This document shows, piece by piece, positions 35,313 to 46,949 of a stretch of 64,000 bases of DNA. Numbering within the stretch: position 1 is the stretch's first letter; every line of letters begins with the position of its first letter. Position numbers and translations under genes: made by a program. The notes under the pieces are model-generated. The model had not been told where the DNA came from. It ran no database searches and saw only the letters and a list, made by a program, of their open reading frames with translations. Origin of the DNA: Apiospora phragmitis (taxonomy: Eukaryota; Ascomycota; Sordariomycetes; Amphisphaeriales; Apiosporaceae). The stretch lies in contig JAQQWL010000005.1 in the NCBI GenBank assembly GCA_038363925.1, forward strand, positions 310,001 to 374,000, written 5' to 3'.

Positions 35313-36755
35313 ATGGCCGGCGACGCCCCTGATGCACCGCGCGCTAAGAAGTGCCTTGGCGCCGACTGCGACAAGGATGCCGGCGATCTGCAGTGCCCGA
35401 CCTGCCTGAAGCTCGGCATCAAAGACAGCTTCTTCTGCTCCCAAGACTGCTTCAAGAAGAGCTGGGTATGATTGATTAATAAACGCCAACGATGCGGTGT
35501 CTTTGGAACTGACGGGTCGCATTCATCCATCCTCAAGAGCCAACACAAGGCCCTCCACAAGTCCGCCCAAGGCAAGCCTCAAGACGCTTTCCTGCACAGA
35601 ATCATAACCCCGGGCCTTGTCTCTGACCCGGACCCCATTACAGGCCACTTCAATCCCTTTCCGACATTTACGTTCCCGCCCGGCACCGTCCGCCCGGTAT
35701 ACCCTCTGTCGCCGAGGCGCGTCGTCCCCAAGTCGATACCGCACCCCGACTGGTCCGAGACCGGCATACCGAGAGGCGAGAACCGCTTGAGCAGATCCAA
35801 GATCGACCTCCTCGATGCCAAGGCGCAGGATGCGATGCGCAAAGTCTGCAGACTGTCGCGCGAGGTGTTGGACATCACAGCTGCCGCTATCAAGCCTGGA
35901 GTGTCTTCCGATTACCTCGACGATGTCTGCCATAATGCGTGCGTCGAGCGGAATGTGAGAGCGCGACCAGCCCTTTTCGTACGGTTTGTAGTCAAATCTA
36001 ACTTGTGCAGTCATACCCCTCTCCCTTGAACTACAACAACTTCCCGAAATCGCTCTGCATCTCGGTGAACGAAGTCATCTGCCACGGCATCCCCGACCAG
36101 CGAGTCCTTCTCGACGGCGATATCGTTAACCTCGACATTTCCCTCTATCACGAGGGCTACCACGCCGACCTCAATGAAACATACTACGTCGGTGATCGGG
36201 CCAAGGCGAACCCAGATGCGGTCAGGGTGATTGAGACGACACGGGAAGCTCTGGACAAGGCGATCGCGATCGTCAAGCCGGGCACGCCCATCCGAGAGTT
36301 CGGTCGTGTCATTGAGGAGCACGCAAAGTCCCGGGGCTGCAGCGTCATCGCTACCTGGGGCGGCCACGGGATACACACCGAGTTCCACCCGCCGCCCTGG
36401 ATCCCGCACTACGCCAAGAACAAGGCCGTGGGCGTCTGCAAGCCGGGCATGGCCTTCACCATCGAGCCCATCCTCACGGTCGGGAAGCCGCGCGAGGTCT
36501 ACTGGCCGGACAAGTGGACCAATGCGACCGTGGATGGCAAGCTGAATGCGCAATTCGGTTCGTGCGCGCCAAAGTGTCCCTTATCTTATGATCTTATCAG
36601 CTGACCATTACGTTTTTTTAGAACACACCTTGCTCGTCACTGAAACCGGAGTCGAGGTTTTGACGGCGCGAACAGCGAGCTCCCCTGGGGGCCCCATTCC
36701 ACTGCCAATCAGTGCCAATGGAGCTGCAGACGCTAACGGCGCATCTAAACCGTAG
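35313..36755 (+). CDS. Methionine aminopeptidase type 1 (divergent)
   Basis: The gene has four exons, 35,313-35,465, 35,538-35,954, 36,011-36,557 and 36,622-36,755, giving 1,251 bases and 416 residues with all splice sites in phase. Residues 13-53 form the N-terminal zinc finger of eukaryotic MetAP1 ([27 protein letters not shown]). The catalytic domain contains all five metal ligands: Asp in IVNLDISLY, Asp in HADLNETYY, His in [10 protein letters not shown], Glu in FTIEPILTV and Glu in [13 protein letters not shown]. MetAP1 removes the initiator Met from nascent proteins at the ribosome. The segment around the catalytic His is unusual: GGHGI replaces CGHGI, and PPPWIPHY replaces the usual xAPNxPHY. 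This suggests a second, divergent copy rather than the housekeeping enzyme. It is the only gene here with no frame break. The start is the first ATG in frame with the zinc finger. Confidence 0.9.
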
Positions 36756-37621
36756 TTCGGTATGCGATCGCAACTACGAAAGATGAGCCAAATAACACGG
36801 CAGCATGGGTGCCCATATTAGATCAGATTGAATACAGACGCCATTCGGCGCAGCAGTCACGACATAAAAGATACCCAGGGGCACTGTCCCGACCTCACAT
36901 CATGATACGATAGGCGCAGGAGGGGGAAGCGACATCTTTCAGGTGCTGGTGCTTGTTATCAGCAAATCTTTGGAATAGATTGACGGACACGAGGAGACGA
37001 GCTGACCCTAGCTTGGCCTTAATGTTGCTTCATCTTCGCTGCACGTCAAGAGTAGCAGCACCTCGTGCGAACCCGTGGACTGATGGACGCTGCTAATGGA
37101 TTAGGGGACGACATGCCTTCTCTTTCCGGCATTGTTGGTCTGGGCGTCGCTGCGCAATGGCGCCTTCCGGTCCCACCATCGTCTGCATTGGTTTCAACAC
37201 TGGACGAGCTCATGGCCAAGTATTGGCGTAGTCGATTGCCCATGCACAATTGATGCCTTATCAGCCTTCAATCATTCAAGTTGATTTCCAAGTCCGTCTG
37301 ATCCGTATTCTGGATGAATTCTGGATTGGCAAGATCCCTCCTGTACAGCATCCAGACCGTAAATTCACCTTACCCACCTGAACGAGATTTGCCAGGAGAA
37401 ATGTGTCAAACAACCATGTGAACATCAAGTGGGCTACAACAACTGATTGCGGGTCTGTTACAGAAACACTTGCCCCTTGCGACCACTTAAGCGAGCCGAC
37501 CACGCCGCAATTAAGATTGTCACCATACCCAGTCAACATTCAAACGGCAGACCGAATAAAAACACATCTATGATTTGTCCATGATGGTAATCCTGCGTAG
37601 ATCGTCTCTACGTACTCAGTC
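36756..37621. other. Intergenic region
   Basis: 866 bases between two plus-strand genes. No conserved frame, tRNA or repeat was recognised. It should hold the aminopeptidase terminator and the promoter of the DUF7136 gene. Confidence 0.5.
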
Positions 37622-38784
37622 ATGACGCCGGTTTTTGCCCTTTGGGCTTGGCTTCTCCCGCATCTGCTGCTGCTGCAGCACCTCGTCGGAGCCGCCACTG
37701 CTGCGTCTTCACCACCACCGTCGTCGTCGCTCGGGAACACGATCGAGGCCGACCTCATCTTCCCGCACGAGGGCGGCCGCTACACCAACGCGCCCAACGG
37801 CATTCCCGTCGTCATCGGCATCCAGAACGCCGCCGTCGCTGCCCGCTTCGGCTTCAAGCTGCGGTGGCAGCTCCTAGAGGCGCCGAACCGCCGCGGGGAG
37901 GTCTCGGTCAAGCTGGGCGGCGGCGCTTACCCGTCGCTATCACCCGGCAACACCGATACAGACGTTAATGCGACGGCGCCTTCTTTTCCTTGGTCGACCA
38001 CCGCCAAGATCACAGGTCATCTGGTACCGGGGGATTACACGCTGCGGTGGAGCTTGGGCCTCGTGCCCTACTGCGACTTCGGCAATCGTACGGCCAGGTT
38101 CGAGTATGATCATGAGGTGACGCGGGGGATTCTTAGGTTCACCATCGTCGACGACGCCGCATTGCCGCCACCTCGGTCTCTTTTATTAGAAAATGGTAGC
38201 GATGGACTACTAGGGGGAGGAAAAGAAAAAGGGAGTGACGACAACGCAAATGACAACAATGGCCCGCGTCTTATGGGAGTGATCAGCTACGCGTCCACGG
38301 CGCGCTGGAGGCGTCCCGCCAGACACAGAGGTGGCCCAGTGGCCCCCGCTGGTACCGGGTGCTCAACGCCACGGCCGACGTCTGCGCCGTCACGGCGTCG
38401 GCCACCTTCACGCCGGGCCCGGGCCGCGCCACGGTCGACCCGGCGTTCGAAACGAGCGTGTTCAATCTGATGGGCTGGCCGCTGCCGTCGTCGACGAGGA
38501 GCAACACCACCACCATAACCACCACTGCCACTGCCACCGCCACCGCCACCGCGACAACGGCGTCAGCGACGGCGACGATGACGCCAACACCGACGGCGGA
38601 GAGGAAACATATGAACACCAACGACAACAGCATGGGCAACGTGCTTCCTACGGCGATGGAGGCTGCGACAGCGCCGGGCGCTGCTAATAACGCGGCCGCC
38701 TCGAGACCGACGGATCCTGCAATGTTACCCCCGGGATTTGTTAGCTTGGGGGCTTCGCTGCTAGTCCCTCCGGCCATCATCTAG
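37622..38784 (+). CDS. Secreted DUF7136-domain protein with Thr-rich tail and GPI-like end
   Basis: The protein starts with a signal peptide (MTPVFALWAWLLPHLLLLQH ... GAATA). The DUF7136 core follows at residues 38-175, with the family hallmarks TIEADLIFPHEGG, GIPVVIGIQNAAVAARFGF, GHLVPGDYTLRWSLGL and YCDFGN. A Thr/Ala-rich linker of TAT-type repeats and a short hydrophobic C-terminus (FVSLGASLLVPPAII) suggest a GPI-anchored wall or surface protein. The frame changes at about 38,299: the first frame runs to STAR and the second resumes as ALEASRQTQRWPSGP and VLNATADVCAV. The span is 1,163 bases, so adding one base gives 388 codons. This fits a single-base deletion with no intron. DUF7136 has no known biochemical function. 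It converges with the next gene at a distance of 180 bases. Confidence 0.75.
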
Positions 38785-38964
38785 TGCTTGCTGTTGCTGT
38801 GTTTGCCCTGCTGATATCCTACGTTTAATCGTCTTTACCTAATCACAATATACCACAATATCATTGCTACGCGCTTGATTGCCGTACATCAATTATCCAA
38901 TCCTTCACTTCAAATTATTGTATTGCATTGTATCCCAGCAGCGGGTAAAGCTACACGTGGTGGC
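38785..38964. terminator. Shared 3' intergenic space of convergent genes
   Basis: 180 bases separate the stop codons of the DUF7136 gene (plus) and the receptor gene (minus). Both transcripts must end here. AT-rich runs such as AATCACAATATACCACAATA could serve polyadenylation. No specific signal is proven. Confidence 0.4.
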
Positions 38965-40709
38965 TTATCTCTCACTATATTGCACGATATAGTCCTTTCT
39001 GCAAATGATCCCCTCCATCTCCTTGTCCGACTTATGGAGGATAAACTCCTCGCTGTTCGAGTCCGGCGACGTCATCGTCGTCGTCGTCGGCTCCGCGGAG
39101 TAGAATGCGGCCGCCGAGTGTGTCATGCCGCCGTCTAACTCTCGGTGCTGGTGGTACCGCTGCTGCTGCGGCGCAGACGCCTCATCATCCTCGCGGTGCA
39201 CCGTAGTCACAACACCGCAACCACCACCACCCAGTCCGGAGTCGCGGTCGTCCAGGCCCTTCTTGGTCTGCAGCTCGAACTCGTCGATGTTCTGGCTGCC
39301 GAGCCGCGTCCGCCGCTTCGGGGCGCTGCTGCCGATCGTCTGCAGGCCGTACTTGCCCCGGCCTTCCTGGTTGTATTGCGGGTACGACTTCGCCGATGTC
39401 GAGTTGAGCTTGAGGACGCGGCCGAGGAGGGGGCGGAGGAACTGGGCGCAGGCGGCGATGATGCCGATGTTCAGTTGGAGGCTGTGGCTTTGTTAGCAAA
39501 GGATACCATTTTGTCAAAGCAAGCATTTGACACATGACGAAGCAAGAGGGGAGGGGAGGCAACTTACTTTTGCCAGAAGTGCACCCAGTAGTCGCTGCAA
39601 TGGTAGATATGGTCAGTATGGCACCATTCTTAACGCCCTTGATAAGACGTACAAAGTGTTATCCGGGCTGCCACCGGTGGTCAACATGAAAACAGCCTTG
39701 CAGATTCCGGCAACAATCGAGCTGGTGAAACATGAATTAGCTGAAGTACTCGGTCCGCCGCTTGTTTGGTGTCGGGTTGACCTGGACTCACAAGTATCCC
39801 AAGTTGAGAATGGCTATTACGTAAAGCCGCATTCGTAGCTTCATCTTCAGGTTCCAGACAATGGGAATGGGAAGGACACCTGACATATATCGGTGAAGAT
39901 GTTGCACGCTACGAGAGTTCTAAGTCAGCAAATAGATTGGTCATCAAGACGCCATGAACTGGAGAGGCTTACATATGTTCCAGTATGTGAGATTGAGGAA
40001 CAGGTTGAAGTCGAAGCATCTCGGGTCAAATGGGTTCATCCATTGGAACTCCCACCAGCCCGAGTACGGCTTGCAGTAGGTGAACAGGACAACCGTGGCT
40101 TGTATGGTGTAGAGTATCACAAACACTATATACCTGCGACGTTAGAGCGGTTGTCTTGTGTCATATGCTTTGTACGTGCTTCATGGACAAGGGAAGATCT
40201 TACCTATGATGGCGTACAGCGAGTATCTGTACCACTTGATCTCTCTATTGAGTCGCATCAAGCTGAGGGCCATGGATATTCTCAGAAACCCCATGGCGAA
40301 CCCGTCCGTCATGACAGTTTTCCAGAAACTGATATGCTCGAAATGGATCCGCTGCTCGGGTGGTATCGCCAGTCCATGGCGCCCGAGTCCATAGGGGACT
40401 TGGAGACACAGGCATATCCACGAGCCCAGGGCGATGAGCTAGGGGGGAGTTTGTGTCAGTGCGCATACTCTTGATCAAAGGTGGAAGGGAAGGCGAAAAT
40501 AGGAAACGCACGACGGAGAGAACAATGAAGCCATCGTCAAGGCCGAAAGACTTGACCATCAAGGCCCGGACGTAGGTGCGCAGTGCGACGAAAGTCAAGG
40601 CGATGAAGTGGAAGACGGCCACGACGCCGACGATCCGGCCAGCATTGCTGGCTCTAGCGTACTCGGAATCCGGGTCGATTTGTGGAGGAGGGGGCAGAGA
40701 GGGATCCAT
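38965..40709 (-). CDS. PTH11-like rhodopsin-domain membrane receptor
   Basis: There are seven exons on the minus strand: 40,709-40,512, 40,438-40,204, 40,125-39,973, 39,908-39,792, 39,721-39,653, 39,594-39,568 and 39,481-38,965. Seven hydrophobic segments are readable, including GRIVGVVAVFHFIALTFVAL, YRYSLYAIIVFVILYTIQAT, SIVAGICKAVFML and LQLNIGIIAACAQFLRPLLG. The family motif DYWVHFWQN and the cytoplasmic tail after LLGRVLKLN are present; the tail is rich in His, Thr and acidic residues (EFELQTKKGLDDRDSG). This is the fungal rhodopsin domain found in PTH11-type receptors, which sense host surface and nutrient cues at the plasma membrane. Exon lengths sum to 1,316, one short of 439 codons. 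The frame slips at about 39,862, between CNIFTDI and VLPIPIVWNLKM, fitting one missing base. Confidence 0.8.
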
Positions 40710-43034
40710 GGCCCGTGTTGGTGCACAGGCAAAGAAAGGTTGGCTTTGGTTCGATCTCGGGCAACATACTATGTCCTCTTCAGGTCACCTAACATCTCCC
40801 TCCTTGATCGTTGCTTGCGGACATGTATGTATCTCGATCGATGTGGAAATTCTAATAAAGAAAAAGGGGAAGTCGCACATGGCGATCCGGAGCATACGAT
40901 CGTGTGGGAACACTGGGATGTTGAAAACAGGGTGTTACCCAAGGCATAACGAAGGATGACTAACAAAACATGATACACTACAAATCTCGATATACCTACT
41001 TATCTACCGCCACACCAACGCAAGGAGCTATCTCTTCACAGATTACCTAACGCAATTCGAATCACGACTATCTATCACAAGGTCAAAGCGAAGGCAACTT
41101 TGGTAATGCTACACACCTGCTTCCAGACAATCCAATAGTCTGCCGGCGACGATTACTTGAAGTGTCGCTATATCCCTTCCGAATGGGTTCACTTCAGGGT
41201 TGGGGATGAGCGCCACGGCGCCTCCCCAACCCGGTGTTCTGGCCCTTTCCTTGGCAAAAACAGACCGGCCTCCGGCGTCGAACACTGGCCCGCACCTCAC
41301 GCAACAAACGTGCAATCTAGTCATGCATTGCTACGTCGAAGCATCTCGGTTCAGGCTGGATGAAACACTGCTGGCGGCGCAGGGGCGGGATGCTCCGACA
41401 CGTGCTTGGTCGGAACAGGAAGGAGGGGAAAAGACCCTGCAACAGCTGGCGGTTCTGTGTATGCAATCTAATATCAACTTCAGGGGGCGCCTCGCAAGCA
41501 GGTGATAATAAAAACCACCGCCGCAAGGACCGCGCCACGTATTCGATAACTCTGCGGAAGAGGCGCAGAAGGGGTGACCCAAGAGCAGGTTGCGGGGAAC
41601 CTCCCTCCTCGTCCACACGGTTATCTAGATATATCTTACAGGGAACACCTGCTTTAGGCGACTGCAAGCTGGAATCGAAGCTTTTGAAAATGCCTGGACC
41701 CCGAGCCAGCAGAAATGCAGTTCCCCTTAACAACAGAACTATCCCCGTTTCAATCTGTCGGTAGCTAGGCTCTAGCGGAGTGATTTACCACCCCTCAAAG
41801 TTATCCCCCATCATAGTCAGTGATGGGTGACAGATAAAAAAAGAAAGGCCACCCTCACCCGACGACCGCAAAACAAACTTGGGGTGGTTTTGGAAAAGGA
41901 CCGCTTCCTTCTCGGGGGTATACCCAGAACGGAGTCTCGTTGCCCTGTAAGGTGGTATACGCCCCGTAGGGCTATGCCCCTTGCGGCAACCGTCCCAGAA
42001 GACCGGAACCGCTGATTGGTGGGATCCGAGGTCAGGGAAGGCGAACCGGGAAGTTAACAACTAGGCCAGGGTCCAGTTCCGGTTTGCCGGTTTAGATGCT
42101 TGGCATTGCAACCTCAACCTCGCGAGCTCCCGTAAATGGCAAATCGTTCATCGTTCCCCCTTTCTCCCTCGTGCGTCTTGAGAAAGCTGGTCCGTTCATT
42201 GTTGCAATCGATCGCGAGCGGGCCTCTCTTCACAAACGGAGTGACGGGCCATTTCGCTTGTCTCACCGGGCGCACCGTTCCTGCGCCTTACGCGCCTTGG
42301 CCCCTACCCCTCGGCCCTGGGTCCCCCGTGGGGCTCGGATCGACCGCGGATGCACAAAGGGAAGAGGTGGAACGAGAATCTCCACACACCGAGTGCTCAT
42401 TGCCTGTTATCGGGCAGGTCAAGTCGAACTGCTTGGTTCATTCCGGTGAGAACTTCCTTAAGGGAATCCTTTTGCAGCCAAATCCAGGCACATATAGAAA
42501 AAAGCACGGAGAATATTCGGTAATCTCGAATCCGGCGAATCCTCAAGGCAGGAAACGCTGCGGAACTGAACAGAGTGGCTGTGCCGCAGCAACCGTACCC
42601 TACATAGGCCCGAGAGGCACCTGCATTATATGCAAATTTCCGATGGGTGACATGCCTGGCTATCCCGCAGCATGCTGACGTGGGTCTGACGATAAGTTCC
42701 TTCCGCATTGCTAGTGACCCCTCCCCCAATCACTCGGTATCGCGAGGTGGGTTTGTCATGTTTGCTACTCCGATTGCCTCGGCAGCAGATTACTCGGAGA
42801 CAAACCATGGGACGGGGCGAAGGAGACTCCCCCGGCCACACTCCTCCCTTTCCATGCACCAGGCACTTTGGCTAAATAAAACCCCAACCGCCATTGGCTG
42901 TACGCTTCTTGTTGCAGGACACACACACACAGCCTGCGCCGATCACGTGTGACCCTTCGCTTGGAAACTGTAGATCAAGCCCAACCTTGGTGAAGTCATC
43001 ACTCGGCTTGTTTTAGGTTCTTTCATCGGTCATC
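40710..43034. other. Long intergenic region, no recognisable gene
   Basis: 2.3 kb of GC-balanced DNA. Several frames of 60-180 codons overlap one another on both strands, but none has conserved motifs, phased introns or protein-like composition. Close to the downstream gene there is an ATTGG (CCAAT box on the other strand) at about 42,892, an AAATAAAA at about 42,874 and a CACGTG at about 42,944, plausible promoter elements of the FAD enzyme gene. Confidence 0.5.
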
Positions 43035-44674
43035 ATGCTCAGCTACAAGATCCCATCGGCCGTCGGCCTCCTGGCTACGTTCCTTGTCGCAGAGGCCGCT
43101 GCCGGGTTATGCTCCAAGGTCGACAACGTTGAGCGCGACGTTGTCGTTGTTGGTGGCGGTGCAGCCGGCGCGCACGCGGCTGTGTGGCTGCGTGACCATG
43201 GCAAGACGGTTGCCCTGGTTGAGAAGCAGGACACTCTGGTATGAACTTCCTTCACCTCTATCCTTCCCATTATTCACCCAGAACCCAACATATGACTCGA
43301 AGACCCATACTCGGAGCCCTGAGACCTACAGCCGGAATACCGAGTGCTGTACCCCGGAACACCACTGCCTTCACTGGGAAACACTGCTGACGATTACCTG
43401 TCCAGGGCGGCCACACGTCGGTCTACCATGACCCTGCCACCGGTACCCCCATCAACGTCGGCGTGCAGGCCTGGATGGAGTACAAGGACACGTTCGACTT
43501 CGTGACGCGCATGGGCGTCTCGACCAACGGCTCGATGCACTTCGCCTCGCTCACGAGCAAGTACATCGACTTCCGGACGGGCGAGCTGGTCGACGGCTAC
43601 GCGGCCCCCTCGGAAGACGCCAAGTCCGCCGCGCTGCAGGTCTACCTCGACGCGTGCGAGAAGTACGAGGATATGCTTCTCCCGGGCTTCTTCCAATTCC
43701 CCGAGCCGGACCAGATCCCCGAGGACCTGCTCATGCCTTTTGGGAAGTTCATCGACAAGTACGGCATCGCGGCCGCCGTGCCGCAGCTGTGGCAGTCCAC
43801 CGTCCAGGGTGTCGGCGACTTCATGGTGGTCCCCACCATGTACGTCATGCAGGCCTCGCCCGCGCCTATGGTGCGGGCCCTGCTCGGCAAGGGCGCCGCC
43901 GCCGTGCCGCCCTCGGGCAGCCTGCACGAGCTATACGAGCGCATCGGGGACTTCCTCGGCGACGACGTGCAGTACTCGAGCCAGGCGGTCGCTTCGACTC
44001 GCACCGCCGACGACGGCGTCACCGTCACCGTCAAGAGCAACGTGGACTCCAAGAACTGCACCATCCACGCCAAGCGCCTGCTCATCGCCATCGAGCCGAC
44101 CGAGGCCAACATGGCCCCTTCGACCTCGACGACGCCGAGCGCGCCGTCTTCGCCAAGCTGGGCTACACCACCGTCTACGCCGGCATCGTGCGCCACCCTC
44201 GTTGAAGATCGGCACCTCGTACGGCAACACACTGCCCGCCGCGGCGCCGGCCGACTACACCGTCTACCCGCTGCCGGCGCAGGTGGGCCGGTTCGACTAC
44301 CTGGACATGACGGCGGACATGTTCTCGTTCACCGCGGTGGGCACGGACGCGGACACGCCCGCGAGCATGCGAGCGCTGATCGGACGGACCGTCGCGGGCA
44401 TGGTGGCGACGGGCGTGGCGGATGCTGCGGCGGCTACTAACGCTTCCTCTGTGGCCGCCGAGGCAGAGGTCGAGTTCCCCGCCTTCGCGGACCACGGCAT
44501 GATGCACTCGCGCGTCTCGGCGAGGAGCTGCGCGCCGGCTTCATCCAGCGGCAGCTCGCGCTGCAGGGGGGCCGGTCTACTTGGTACACGGGCGCGGCCT
44601 TCACGTCGGCGTTCTCGACGGTGCTGTGGGAGTACAATAACGTGTTGCTGCCGGACGTTATCAAGGGGATCTAG
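43035..44674 (+). CDS. Secreted FAD-dependent oxidoreductase (flavin amine oxidase / beta-cyclopiazonate dehydrogenase-like)
   Basis: Exon 1 (43,035-43,238) encodes a signal peptide (PSAVGLLATFLVAEAAAG) and the dinucleotide-binding motif DVVVVGGGAAGAHAAVWL, followed by an acidic strand end (VALVEK) as in FAD-binding Rossmann folds. The intron is 43,239-43,405, and exon 2 continues GGHTSVYHDP to WEYNNVLLPDVIKGI. The overall pattern is that of fungal FAD proteins annotated as flavin-containing amine oxidase or beta-cyclopiazonate dehydrogenase-like. The substrate is unknown. Conserved reading passes through three frames: breaks lie at about 44,117 (MAP/FDLDDAERAVF), 44,198 (RHP/SLKIGTSYG) and 44,517 (RVSA/EELRAGF). 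Each needs one added base, and restored length is about 491 residues. Three evenly spread single-base losses suggest assembly errors, though real decay is possible. Confidence 0.75.
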
Positions 44675-44994
44675 ACTGTCATAAGGGGTTCAAACTACAC
44701 CCTGTCTTTACTTTCAGCGTATATATAGTAGTCTGTCAGAGTATAGTGAGAATCGGATGTGGTCCAAATATAACGTGAGCCTCCACAAGATGATGGGTGA
44801 CCCAACGGATGTGGTGTATTAAACAATCTCCACCTCTTCGGTTTCCACTCCTTGGAAAAGCTCATAAACGTTCTTAGACTCCATGTACTCTATGGTCTCC
44901 CCCCCTAACTCTTTCAGTCCTCTTTTGGGGGGTTTTGAAATCAAACATCGTATATAACCCTAATCTCACGAAACTCCTCATATTTCTTCTTTCA
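44675..44994. other. Intergenic region
   Basis: 320 bases between the convergent FAD gene and HET remnant. Nothing else was recognised. Confidence 0.5.
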
Positions 44995-45681
44995 TTAGCC
45001 AATATAAGACACCGGATGCTGCTCCTTTCCTTGGGCCACTCTGAATACTTCACCACTAGCAGAGGTAAGACATACCATGGAATAGTCTGCGATGTTGGTA
45101 GAAGACTCATTCGATTTCGTGTCGGTAGAAGGACCTTCATCCAAGGCGTATGAATAGATAGCATTGGAACATAACCAAGCTTCCATTCCCGGCATTAACG
45201 TATCCATTGACCACTTGGAAGAAGGCTTGTAATCGACAAGGTTTTTCCACAGTCGATCAATTCTTCGGAGTGGGCCGCATAGATGCAAGCATCCCTTTGT
45301 AACAGCACCCCATGGGTCCGAGGTCGCCTGTTCTACGCTGGCGTTGACAAAGGTTGAGATGGGTGAAATTGTCTGTAGAACAGCAGTATTGACTTCTGAG
45401 TTAGTTGATGCCCACGACCAGCTAGGCGCGATATAGGCTTCTGTTGGTTCGGCCTGGCAGGCCCTGATGCTTGCAGGTTTGGTCCAAGTCAGGCTTTCAA
45501 GCAACCGGTGCTCCCAGTGCCCTGAAACGTACCGCCCGCCGATAAGGGCACTGCCATAGGTCGCAGCGATACCCAAGATGGCTGGAAACCTGTCTCGGGG
45601 ATGAGTGAGTTCGGCCTTCGAATAATGTTTCACAATACGGCTGTACCAGTTTCGAAGCATTTCCTCGTTGAATCTGGGCAC
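44995..45681 (-). pseudogene. HET-domain protein, C-terminal fragment
   Basis: The 228-codon frame matches the region that follows the HET domain core in fungal heterokaryon-incompatibility proteins: LRNWYSRIVKHYSKAELTHP, RDRFPAILGIAATYG, YVSGHWEHRLLESLTW and AYIAPSWSWAST. The N-terminal HET core (about 150-250 residues) is absent. The frame begins where terminal repeat G of the transposon block starts, and the nominal start is GTG. The gene was therefore cut by transposon insertion or rearrangement. HET proteins trigger cell death after fusion of incompatible strains; this fragment lacks the effector part. There are no internal stops or frame breaks. Confidence 0.8.
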
Positions 45682-45830
45682 CGATTGTTATAAGCACCCT
45701 AACCACTTAGCCGTCCTACCACATAAGCAGCTACCCAAATTAACTACCGATAAGCGAAGCCCCCTAACCCCTTTTTCGTATATAAGTCAGTGTATAACCG
45801 TTTTATTAGTAATTAAAGGATATTACTAAA
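45682..45830 (-). repeat. Terminal repeat G, right copy, at the transposon/gene boundary
   Basis: Reverse-complement partner of 9,815-9,952, less mutated than the left copy. On the minus strand it ends GCTAAGTGGTTAGGGTGCTT and is joined directly to the HET fragment. The last 45 bases resemble the 5' half of a tRNA (a D-arm like GGCTAAGTGGTTA), but anticodon and T arms do not form proper stems. Confidence 0.65.
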
Positions 45831-46949
45831 ATCGTCACTTCTCGTACTTTCTAGCTATGCTTATTTTAACCCCCGAATCCGCCATTTAGCGTGCTATTTT
45901 AGCCGTATAAATTGGCGAGTTAGAACGTGCAGCCTTTAAAAAACTTAAGGTACCCGAGCCACCTTGCGGGGACAGAATTAGGGGCAGACCGACCCGGACC
46001 GAGTTTAAAGAGTCCGCCAGGACCCTCTTTTCCCGCCCAGGAGGAATATCTTAAAACCTAAGCTATCCGATAAGCGTAGCTAGGCTTTACTCTTAAGTAT
46101 AACATGTTTCGACTATTCGTCGACCGGTTATTTAAAACGGATTAGCGCGTTTTATTTTTAAATTTTATTAATTTAAGATATTTATTACTTATTATTTTTA
46201 ATTAAAAATTATAATAATTATAATAATAAGTTTTTAACCCGTTTATTATATATTAAAAGGTTTTATTAAAAATATTTACGCTTAATTTATATATAATATA
46301 AATAAAATTAATAATATTATAAAATTAACTTATAATTATTATATAATTAATTTAATTAAATTAATTATAATATTTATTTAAGATATTATTTATTATAAAT
46401 AAATAATATTATTTTACCTTCTTTAATTATTTTTAAAAATATTAATATATAATAATAATAGTTTTTAAACCGCGGCGATAACTTTTATAACTTACGAATA
46501 AAATCGAAAAACTCGAAATAATAATAATTACGGTAATTACATATTAAGTTATTTTATAACGAAATATATTATTAGTAAGTTTTAAATTTTATATTTATTA
46601 ATATATATGTTTTATATACTATAAGCTTTAAATTTAAATCTTTTTTAATATTAAAATAAAAGGTTTAAAAATCTTTAAGTCTTTATTATTAATTAATATT
46701 TAATGTAAATATAAAAAGGTTGATTTTTTTAAACGTAATATCGAGTTTAAAAATTATTTTTTTAAATTTAAAGTAATAATTAACGAGTAATAAACTATTT
46801 TTAAACTTTTAATTATATAAATATAAATAAGGCCGCGGTTAAAAAGTTATCCTTTTAAGTTTTAAATAACTTAATAATTAATAGATATTTATTTAAAAAA
46901 CGTTTATATTTATTATTTTTTAATATATATATTAAATTAAAGCTTTAAC
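45831..46949. other. Partly RIP-mutated DNA, transposon derived
   Basis: The first 230 bases (to about 46,060) keep higher GC, including GAGCCACCTTGCGGGGACAG, and may be coding remains of the element that ends with repeat G. The rest is very AT-rich. No intact frame was seen. Confidence 0.5.

Noticed and set aside
38194..38287. Intron in the DUF7136 gene to explain the frame change
   Set aside because: A GTAGCG...ATCAG candidate exists but joins in the wrong phase. The whole span becomes a multiple of three by adding one base, so a 1-bp deletion explains it better.
41109..42952. Many 60-180 codon frames between the receptor and FAD genes
   Set aside because: They overlap in all frames on both strands, lack phased introns or recognisable domains, and show no favoured frame.
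43394..44232. Long frames antisense to the FAD oxidoreductase
   Set aside because: They mirror the sense gene and have no motif; the sense strand has the GGGAAG dinucleotide-binding motif and a signal peptide.
45680..45725. Possible tRNA gene on the minus strand (D-arm-like GGCTAAGTGGTTA)
   Set aside because: Anticodon stem has mismatches, the T arm does not pair and the acceptor ends do not match. It is the end of repeat G, also found at 9,920-9,950.
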